34,136 nt of DNA from Kiritimatiellota bacterium (lineage in GTDB: Bacteria; Verrucomicrobiota; Kiritimatiellia; RFP12; UBA1067): contig WRJS01000030.1 in assembly GCA_009778475.1 (NCBI GenBank), positions 1 through 34,136 on the forward strand, in the 5' to 3' direction. Below are positions 15,148 through 20,974 of the stretch, in pieces. The notes beneath the pieces were generated by a model. That model searched no databases and was not told the DNA's origin. It was given only the letters and a program-made list of their open reading frames with translations. Position 1 is the first letter of the stretch. Each line of letters begins with the position of its first letter. The position numbers were made by a program, and so were the translations under genes.

Positions 15148-16831
15148 ACTTCTTGCTCGCTTCTTGCTCTGCAATACGGTACTGGCGGCGGAAGAAGGCG
15201 GTCCATTCGCGGAGGATGTCCATGCGCGGGACTTTGGCGTAACCGCCGACGGCGCTCTCCCACGTCAGCGGCAGGGGTGCGTCGGGCAGGGCCTCGAGGT
15301 GACGCATGGCCTCGGGGTTCGCGCCGGGGCCGCCGTTGCGCAGGATGACCGCCCATGCGGCCGTGAGCTCTTCGGCGGAGTCCATGCACATGCAGCGGAC
15401 AAGGTCGCGCTGGATGCCGAAGTGCGCGGTCGTCCAGCGCGGCTCGTAGCGGAACGCCTCCGCCAAGCGGTAGGCATCGACGTCAGGCTGTAGCAACGGG
15501 TCGGAGAGGTGTTCGCGCCGCGCCTCGGCGATGGCGTGTTGCACGGGGTCGGCGGACGGGTAGAAGTCGCGGCGGATGGGGAGGCGGCGCAACGCGAAGC
15601 GGCGCGGGCCGCCCGGCGCACCGGCCTTGTAGTTCCACAGTTTCTGGCCGTCCTCGCCCAGCACGAACTCGATGAAGCGCACCGCGAGCTCACGGCTGGG
15701 TGCGCCGCGCAACAGGCTGAGCGGGTCGGCGGTCATGCTGGAACCCGCCTCGGGGTTGACGTACTCCATGACGGGCTCCTGCCCGTGCGGGGTGGACATC
15801 TCGGACTGGAAGCGCCCCATGAAGTCGATCGCGATGCCCGCCGCCGCCACGCCCATGCTCACGTCCACAGGCACTTTGCTGGACGAGTCGCTGAAGTAGA
15901 GCGCGTTGGCGCCGATGCGCCGCAGGAGGTTCACGCCGTCCACCCATCCCTGCTCAATCGCGGCATGATACGCGGGGGGCGCGTCCTTGACGGCGGCCTC
16001 GTGCGCGGCGATGGCCTCGCGCGTGAAGCCCGCGGCGGCCACGGCCTTCGCGCACTGGGCATGGACGATCATCTCGAACGCCTTGGCGACGCTCCCGCTC
16101 TTGGTCGGGTCGGCGAGGGCGAGCTGCCCGAAGTAACGCGCATCCGCCAGATCCTCCCATGTGCGCGGCGGCGCGGCGATGCCGAGGTCCGCGAGGCGGT
16201 CCTTGTTGTAGCAAATGCCGAACGCGCTCAGCACCGTTCCGTAGAACGCCTCGCCGCGCCACACCTCGCCGTTGACCGCCTTCGGGATGAGGACGCGCCC
16301 CTCGGCGTCCTCGAACAGCCCGGCGGGCGGGCCGCCCTTCCACGCGGGGACGGTCAGGCCTTGGCGCTGGGCCTTCTGATGATCATACTCGCCACCGCCG
16401 AAGAACACGTCCATCTGGCACGAGATTTCATCCGGCGCGTCGCTCGCGCGGAAGGCCCGCCAGAGGGTCTCCCCATCGGGCGCGGGCTTGGCGGCGAAAA
16501 TGATTTCCGCGCCGTTGGCGGGCCAGTCGTGTCCTTGCGCGCGCAGGAAGCGACGCGCCGACGCGCCGTACTCGGCCGCGAGGTAGCGCATGATTTCGGT
16601 CGTGCCGCCGATGACCCGCCAGTCCACGCGCACGGGCTTACCGTAACGCTCATGGTGCCATGCGGAGAAGCCTTCCGCGAACTCCTGCCGTATCGCCTCA
16701 TTGTGCGGCGTGACGACGATAAGCTCCGGGTCGCCCGGCCGCCACTCCCCCTGCGGCGGCGCGCGGTGGAACACAAACGGCAACGCAACCACCCCCGCCG
16801 CCAGCAAAACGATAGCAAGGTTTTTCAGCAT
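15146..16831 (-). CDS. ABC transporter extracellular solute-binding protein (family 1 type)
   Basis: The 561-aa product has an N-terminal signal peptide or anchor, MLKNLAIVLLAAGVVALPFV. It shows family-1 binding-protein features: ELIVVTPHNEAIRQEFAEGF near the start, FGICYNKDRLADLGIAAPPRTWEDLADARYFGQLALADPTKSGS in the hinge, and FIEFVLGEDGQKLW in the second lobe. These resemble iron(III)- or polyamine-type periplasmic receptors. A C-terminal extension of roughly 150 residues makes it longer than usual. No permease or ATPase gene lies next to it, so the transporter is elsewhere or absent. The gene follows the hydrolase gene by 61 nt, perhaps in one transcript. Its ribosome site is weak. Confidence 0.82.
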   Translation of the reverse strand: MLKNLAIVLLAAGVVALPFVFHRAPPQGEWRPGDPELIVVTPHNEAIRQEFAEGFSAWHHERYGKPVRVDWRVIGGTTEIMRYLAAEYGASARRFLRAQGHDWPANGAEIIFAAKPAPDGETLWRAFRASDAPDEISCQMDVFFGGGEYDHQKAQRQGLTVPAWKGGPPAGLFEDAEGRVLIPKAVNGEVWRGEAFYGTVLSAFGICYNKDRLADLGIAAPPRTWEDLADARYFGQLALADPTKSGSVAKAFEMIVHAQCAKAVAAAGFTREAIAAHEAAVKDAPPAYHAAIEQGWVDGVNLLRRIGANALYFSDSSSKVPVDVSMGVAAAGIAIDFMGRFQSEMSTPHGQEPVMEYVNPEAGSSMTADPLSLLRGAPSRELAVRFIEFVLGEDGQKLWNYKAGAPGGPRRFALRRLPIRRDFYPSADPVQHAIAEARREHLSDPLLQPDVDAYRLAEAFRYEPRWTTAHFGIQRDLVRCMCMDSAEELTAAWAVILRNGGPGANPEAMRHLEALPDAPLPLTWESAVGGYAKVPRMDILREWTAFFRRQYRIAEQEASKK

Positions 16832-16860
16832 AGCACACTGTCGATTCTAACCGAGACCAG

Positions 16861-16887
16861 CAACTAGAAACTAGCAACTAGAAACTT
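16861..16887. repeat. Short direct repeat (GCAACTAGAAACTA)
   Basis: Two tandem copies of a 14-bp word lie in the 61-nt gap between the hydrolase and solute-binding protein genes. It is an intergenic filler like the other simple repeats at gene ends in this window. Confidence 0.5.
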
Positions 16888-16892
16888 CCCCC

Positions 16893-17714
16893 TCACTTCA
16901 CCTCCGTGAACGTGAAGCCCTCGCCCTGCTCCTTGACCGTTCCGATGTAGGGCAGGTGGCACCCCGCGACGGGCTTGCCGGACTGCGCGGCCTTCTTCAG
17001 CCACGCCTTGCGCTGCGCGACGGCGGCGGGCTTGTCCATGTCGAACGAGGCGCAGACCTCGGGGTGCGCGAACTGGACGGACGCGCCGTGCAGCAGGTCA
17101 CCGACGAAGAGCACGTCCTCCGTCTCGAACAGGGCGTGGCCCGGCGTGTGGCCGAACGCGAAACGCCCGAAGAGGCCCGGCAGGACCTCCTCGCCGTCGG
17201 CGAAGCCGAGAACCCGTTCCCCGTATGCCTTGAAGATTTTCTGCGCCAGTTGCGCACGGTCGCCCGTCGCCGTCTTCCAGTGGTCGAGCGCGGGCTTCGC
17301 CATGTAAACCTTACAGTCCGGGAAACGCGCCTCCTCGCCGTCGAGCAGGCCGCCGATGTGGTCGCTGTGCAGGTGCGTGAGCAGGATCACGTCCGGGCCT
17401 TTCGCGCCCTTCGGGTAGGCATTGGGCAGCGGGCTGTTCTTGTCGCCCATGCCCGTGTCCACCATCACCCGCTTGCCGCCGTGCGTGAACGTGAAGACGC
17501 TGCGCCACAGGCGCACCGTCCCCTCCGGCGCAAGGGTCTTCATCTGCTCCTCGGGGAGTCCCGTGAACATGGCGACGGGCAGGTTATTCGGCGGCGCGTC
17601 CGGCAGCGCTGTGACCGCGGTCTTGCCTACGGTCACGACGCTCTCCTCATCCGCAATGGCGGCCGCCGCGCACAGCAGGACACCGCAAAAGAAAAGGAAC
17701 ATCATGCGATTCAT
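16893..17714 (-). CDS. Secreted metallo-beta-lactamase-fold hydrolase
   Basis: The 273-aa protein starts at an ATG with a strong GGAGG 5 nt upstream. Residues 1-21 are a signal peptide ending CAAAAIA. Metal ligands are visible: His114-x-His116-x-Asp118-His119 in THLHSDHIGG, the His in GHTPGHALF, Asp206 in FVGDLLHG and a final His in GCHLPYIG. This is the binuclear MBL fold, most like quorum-quenching lactonase or generic MBL hydrolases. The substrate is unknown. The export signal puts it in the periplasm. It lies upstream of the solute-binding protein gene on the same strand. Confidence 0.88.
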   Translation of the reverse strand: MNRMMFLFFCGVLLCAAAAIADEESVVTVGKTAVTALPDAPPNNLPVAMFTGLPEEQMKTLAPEGTVRLWRSVFTFTHGGKRVMVDTGMGDKNSPLPNAYPKGAKGPDVILLTHLHSDHIGGLLDGEEARFPDCKVYMAKPALDHWKTATGDRAQLAQKIFKAYGERVLGFADGEEVLPGLFGRFAFGHTPGHALFETEDVLFVGDLLHGASVQFAHPEVCASFDMDKPAAVAQRKAWLKKAAQSGKPVAGCHLPYIGTVKEQGEGFTFTEVK

Positions 17715-17737
17715 CTTTCCCTCCGTTTTCGTTTATC

Positions 17738-17816
17738 TCGCGCAGAGGCGCGGAGACGCAGAGTTTTTTTCAAGAGTGGATCATAAAAAATCTCTGCGCC
17801 TTAGCGTCTCTGCGCG
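17738..17816. repeat. Imperfect inverted repeat with GCAGAG arms
   Basis: TCGCGCAGAGGCGCGGAGA and its near-complement enclose an AT-rich loop. A half copy lies at about 15090-15110. It is just upstream of the hydrolase gene and may shape its leader. Similar GCAGAGGCGC words are dispersed in several bacterial genomes, as I recall. Confidence 0.6.
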
Positions 17817-17849
17817 AAAATAAACCTGCAAAAAATAAAACTCCGTTTT

Positions 17850-17913
17850 CTTTAACCGCAATGGACACTGTTGTGCCTATTGTGAAAACCATTGTGCCTG
17901 TTGTGGTTAAAAT
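17850..17913. repeat. Palindromic dispersed repeat, copy 2
   Basis: The ends are TTTAACCGCAATGGACAC and, inverted, TGTGGTTAAA, with CCTATTGTGAAAACCATTGTG inside as in the copy at 1877-1983. It sits just after the DUF1097-like gene, where its hairpin could act as a 3' end. Confidence 0.7.
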
Positions 17914-17923
17914 CCTCCTGTCC

Positions 17924-18478
17924 TCATTTGCTGAGCGTGGCCTCGTACTTGCCGCGCCAGAAAACCGTGATGAAACCGAACAGCAGGCCCACCGCGCAAT
18001 AGACGAGCTCCGCGCGCGTCGCCAGCCCGTAATTCGTCCATTTGCAATCCGTCACGTACTCAGGCGTCTTGGCGATGATCTCGGACAGGCCGAAGAACGC
18101 GCCCGAGCCGATGAACAGCGCGGGGACCATATTCTTCAGGTTCTCCGACATGATGGCCGGGATCACGACGATGAACACCGCAATCGCCATGACAATGTTC
18201 ATGCCGCCCACGGGCTGGATGTCCTTAAGACCCGGCACGCCCATCAGCTCGATGATGGCGATGGAGGCCGCGATACCCGTCGCGTAACCGATCCACGCCT
18301 TGACCCCGCCCATGGGGTTGCACCCCGAGAGGAAATACACCGCCCACGCCTGGAACGCGATCCACATCGCATCCGCGCCCGCCGCCTTCGGGATGAACGC
18401 GTTAAGCAACACGAGGATAAACGCCTGCAACGCAAGCCCGCACGAGACGACCATCAACTGACTGTTCTTCAATGCCAT
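17924..18478 (-). CDS. DUF1097-like integral membrane protein
   Basis: The start is the ATG at 18478 (MALKNSQLMVV) with AAGGA 9 nt upstream and a promoter at 18532-18560. The 184-aa protein has about five membrane segments (around 7-28, 38-58, 67-90, 96-120, 155-175). It contains NPMGGVKAWIGYATGIAASI and SENLKNMVPALFIGSGAFFG, which resemble the DUF1097 (YcdZ-like) family of inner-membrane proteins of unknown function. Family assignment is from memory of the pattern, so moderate. It is not evidently linked to its neighbours. Confidence 0.72.
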   Translation of the reverse strand: MALKNSQLMVVSCGLALQAFILVLLNAFIPKAAGADAMWIAFQAWAVYFLSGCNPMGGVKAWIGYATGIAASIAIIELMGVPGLKDIQPVGGMNIVMAIAVFIVVIPAIMSENLKNMVPALFIGSGAFFGLSEIIAKTPEYVTDCKWTNYGLATRAELVYCAVGLLFGFITVFWRGKYEATLSK

Positions 18479-18531
18479 AACGACTATTCCTTTTTTTGAC
18501 AACACGCAAACGCACGTGTAATTAATCAGAC

Positions 18532-18560
18532 ACTATACCCTAATCCGCCGCGCTTTGCAA
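18532..18560 (-). promoter_or_regulatory. Sigma70-type promoter of the DUF1097-like gene
   Basis: On the minus strand, TTGCAA (18555-18560), a 17-nt spacer and TATAGT (18532-18537). The predicted leader is about 47 nt. Confidence 0.65.
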
Positions 18561-18624
18561 GCCCGAGAAAAGCGTGTCGGCAAATTTTACCGCAAAGGAC
18601 ACAACGGCAATGCTTCGTCGTGGA

Positions 18625-18645
18625 ATCTGTATTTCACAAGACACT
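18625..18645 (+). repeat. Solo terminal repeat related to the 14884-15075 element
   Basis: ATCTGTATTT, one variant base, then ACA and GACACT match the right terminal repeat at 15051-15071 with two differences. It lies in the 217-bp divergent gap upstream of the exosortase gene, with no partner end nearby. Confidence 0.5.
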
Positions 18646-18695
18646 CGAATCTCATTTTGCTCGACTTGAAGCAGCAACGTGGTATCATCTTTCCC

Positions 18696-19208
18696 ATGAC
18701 TGATGGAAAACACATTCGGCGCGGCGACACCGTTGCCTTGCTGGTGAGCGGCGGCGTGACGCTTGCCGTGTGTTGGCTGACGCGCACGCTGGCGGATGCC
18801 GTCATCGTGCCACTCTTTTGCCGCGCCCCCGCCGAGGTTGCGGCGCGGTATTACAATGCCGCGCTTGAAAAGCCGGGACTGGTTTTTGCTGTGCATGGCA
18901 CGGTGTTTGAAGTGGCGCGGTCGTGTGCGGCGACGGATTTCTTCTCGATGGTGACGGGGCTGTTGACATACCTGTGCATGAGCAAACGCTCCGCCGCGTT
19001 CGCAATCGCCGTCCTCCCGCTCGCGTGGTGCGTCACGATTGCCGCCAACACGATGCGCCTCATCTTCCTCGTCCCCGCGACGGCGTGGATACATCACGCG
19101 CTCCCCGAAAAAGCGTATGCCGCCAGCCACCAAGCCATTGGGACGCTCATCTTCTTAACATCATTCATCATCCTCTGGGAAGGGGTCCGTCATGCCATAC
19201 GACATTAA
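18696..19208 (+). CDS. Exosortase, XrtK-like
   Basis: The 170-aa protein starts at the ATG at 18696 (MTDGKHIRRG); the frame is open upstream, but that part looks noncoding. It has about five membrane segments and the exosortase/archaeosortase triad: Cys77 in ARSCAATDFFSM, Arg121 in AANTMRLIFL and His145 in AASHQAIGTLIF. These enzymes cut a C-terminal tripartite signal of secreted proteins at the inner membrane, like sortases. The short length and the neighbouring MSEP-CTERM-like gene fit the XrtK subgroup, which is thought to be dedicated to one partner. Its stop overlaps the start of the RAYT frame by 17 nt. The ribosome site is weak. Exosortase identity is quite sure, the K subgroup less so. 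Confidence 0.75.
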   Translation: MTDGKHIRRGDTVALLVSGGVTLAVCWLTRTLADAVIVPLFCRAPAEVAARYYNAALEKPGLVFAVHGTVFEVARSCAATDFFSMVTGLLTYLCMSKRSAAFAIAVLPLAWCVTIAANTMRLIFLVPATAWIHHALPEKAYAASHQAIGTLIFLTSFIILWEGVRHAIRH

Positions 19209-19977
19209 CGCAAATGCCGGGAGCGCAGGGCTTCCGCCCTGCAAAACGAGCGAGGAAGGGCTTCCGCCCGGCAATATCAACGAGGCAGGGCAGAAGCCCT
19301 GCGCTCCCGGCACTTGCGCTCCCGGCATTTGCGCTCCCGGCACTTGCGCTCCCGGCACGTGCGCTCCCGGCACGTGCGCTCTCGGTAGGTGGTACTCACG
19401 CGGTTATCTGCCGCATCGCGATGAAATGCACCTTACCCAATCGCTGACATTTCGGCTTGCCGATTCACTGCCCCAAGAAAAACTCCGCCAACTGGAAGAG
19501 GAGTTGAGAAGCATCCCCGCCGAAAAGCAAGACGCGTACCGACGGATTCAAATCGAGAACTGGGTTGACACAAGCATGGGGTGTTGCGCGTTGCGGCACG
19601 CTGCGCTTGCGGAGGTCGTTGAACACGCCCTTTGTTCCCATGACGGTACCCGTTATCATCTGCTTGCATGGTGCGTCATGCCCAACCATGTGCATGTGCT
19701 GATTAAGCCGCTGGTTGAGATGGCAACAATCACGAGGTCGTGGAAAGGCTACAGCGGGCACTGGGCGATGGCGCACAACGCGGAGTTGGGGCTTGGGATT
19801 TTCGGGGAAACCTTGTGGCAACGCGAGACGTGGGATCGCTACATGAGAGATGAGAAGCATTTGCACGACACCGTTGCGTATATCCATAACAACCCCGTGA
19901 AAGCGGGGCTTTGCGGAAGGGCGGAAGAATGGCGCTGGTCAAGCGCATGGAAATGGCGGAACGATGGAAAGGAATAA
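19192..19977 (+). CDS. REP-associated tyrosine transposase (RAYT, TnpA_REP family)
   Basis: The 261-aa frame has the Y1 HUH core: His166-Val-His168 in MPNHVHVLIK, and the catalytic Tyr230 in VAYIHNNPVKAGL, preceded by FGETLWQRETWDRYMRDEKHL and followed by WRWSSAWK. RAYTs cut and join single-stranded REP hairpins and are usually single-copy domesticated relatives of IS200/IS605. The family normally begins near RGYLPHRDE. Here the first 65 residues are translated REP DNA (CKTSEEGLPPG, then five copies of CAPGT). AAGGGG lies 6 nt before the ATG at 19192, so this start is plausible and coupled to the exosortase stop. REP palindromes flank it on both sides (19216-19311, 20015-20110). Confidence 0.9.
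   Translation: MPYDINANAGSAGLPPCKTSEEGLPPGNINEAGQKPCAPGTCAPGICAPGTCAPGTCAPGTCALGRWYSRGYLPHRDEMHLTQSLTFRLADSLPQEKLRQLEEELRSIPAEKQDAYRRIQIENWVDTSMGCCALRHAALAEVVEHALCSHDGTRYHLLAWCVMPNHVHVLIKPLVEMATITRSWKGYSGHWAMAHNAELGLGIFGETLWQRETWDRYMRDEKHLHDTVAYIHNNPVKAGLCGRAEEWRWSSAWKWRNDGKE
19216..19311. repeat. REP pair A, left of and inside the RAYT frame
   Basis: GCCGGGAGCGCAGGG...CCCTGC (19216-19242) and its inverted partner (19285-19311) flank a smaller GGGCTTCCGCCC hairpin. Together they form a BIME-like module. It is translated as part of the RAYT N-terminus. Confidence 0.85.
19298..19386 (+). repeat. 15-bp tandem repeat encoding CAPGT
   Basis: Five to six units of the form TGCGCTCCCGGCACT, derived from the REP head, run in the RAYT frame and encode CAPG(T/I) repeats. 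The period is a codon multiple, so copy-number change would keep the frame. Confidence 0.8.
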
Positions 19978-19981
19978 CGTT

Positions 19982-20974
19982 ATGCAAAACGACATCAATG
20001 CCGGAAGCGCAAGTGCCGGGAGCGCAGGGCTTCCGCCCTGCAAAACGAGCGAGGAAGGGCTTCCGCTTTGCAATGTTGACGAGGCAGGGCGGAAGCCCTG
20101 CGCTCCCGGCATTTGCGTCTTTGGGAACCCATGGGCTTGGCTGGTCACGCACTGCGCGTTTCCCTTGCTGACCCTTTGCTCGGTCACTTTCTGCGCGTGG
20201 CTGCTGTGGGGGGAGTTGACGCCCAACGGGAGGTATATGTCGATTGCCTTCATCGCCGTGACCGCCGTCATGATGGCGCTGTCCGCCGTCGCCGCGCTCA
20301 TCTTCCGCCGACGCGCAATCCCGTTGTGGATGTCAATTGCGGGTGCGGTCGTTGGCATCGCCTATCTTGTCGGGTATATCGTTGCGCATAATTCATTGAT
20401 CCCGCCGAATACACCCGACTGGATGATTTCAGGCAGCCACACCTTGCTGGTATTCGCGGGGATGATGCCTTTGGTGCTGACGGACATCTGGCGCATCGCG
20501 ACCGTGCCGCTGCCATTGTCGCCGAAGAAAGATGCGGTCATCACGCTCGCCTCCACGTTCGGCATCCCCGTTGCGGCGTTCATGTTCTTACAGACGCTCT
20601 TTATCGCATCCCGCTTTGGAGGCGATGTGTTTAGAAATATTTCTACTTGGTTTTTCGTGATAACGCTCTGCGCCATCGTCCCGATCCTTTTCTTCCTCGC
20701 GCTTTTCCGCGCCCTGATGTGGATCCGCCTGTGGGTGAAGGCGCGCAACTCGCAACACCGTTGGGGTGCGCCCGCGATGACGCTGCTCGTCGCCGTCGTC
20801 CTGCCCATCGCGGGGCTGTTGCTCAACCGTCTCATCCCTTTCCCTGCGGACTTCCAAGCGCCGTGGGTCTATGCGCTGACAATCGTCAACGCGCTCGTCC
20901 TTCTGTTGCCGGGAGCGCATATGCATTTTTTCTCCGCTGGCTCACCTTCCCGTTCACGCTTTATTTCTTCCTGA
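19982..20974 (+). CDS. MSEP-CTERM-like membrane protein, N-terminal part (before a frameshift)
   Basis: The start is the ATG at 19982 (MQNDINAGSASAGS), with AAGGA 8 nt upstream and 4 nt after the RAYT stop. Residues 10-44 are translated REP DNA. About seven membrane segments follow (AWLVTHCAFPLLTLC, YMSIAFIAVTAVMMALSAVAAL and later ones). After residue 315 the frame turns into SAGSPSRSRFISS and stops at 20974. The sequence continues sensibly in the +1 frame from 20926, so this is one gene broken at a six-T tract (20926-20931); adding one T would restore LLLPGAHMHFFLRWLTFPFTLYFF. Joined length is about 957 residues, close to the roughly 950 I recall for MSEP-CTERM proteins, the presumed substrate of exosortase K. 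Confidence 0.65.
   Translation: MQNDINAGSASAGSAGLPPCKTSEEGLPLCNVDEAGRKPCAPGICVFGNPWAWLVTHCAFPLLTLCSVTFCAWLLWGELTPNGRYMSIAFIAVTAVMMALSAVAALIFRRRAIPLWMSIAGAVVGIAYLVGYIVAHNSLIPPNTPDWMISGSHTLLVFAGMMPLVLTDIWRIATVPLPLSPKKDAVITLASTFGIPVAAFMFLQTLFIASRFGGDVFRNISTWFFVITLCAIVPILFFLALFRALMWIRLWVKARNSQHRWGAPAMTLLVAVVLPIAGLLLNRLIPFPADFQAPWVYALTIVNALVLLLPGAHMHFFSAGSPSRSRFISS
20015..20110. repeat. REP pair B, at the start of the MSEP-like gene
   Basis: The same module as pair A: GCCGGGAGCGCAGGG at 20015 and the inverted partner ending CTCCCGGC at 20110, with GAGGAAGGGCTTCCGC between. It is translated as part of the MSEP-like N-terminus. Confidence 0.85.

Noticed and set aside
14932-15348. Open frame crossing the foldback element
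   Set aside because: It is low-complexity coding through inverted repeats and overlaps the solute-binding protein gene in antisense.
18555-18695. N-terminal extension of the exosortase
   Set aside because: The extra residues overlap the divergent promoter and a repeat remnant and do not look like a membrane protein start.
19216-20110. CRISPR array
   Set aside because: The repeats are inverted REP palindromes and 15-bp tandem units, without equal spacers or cas genes.
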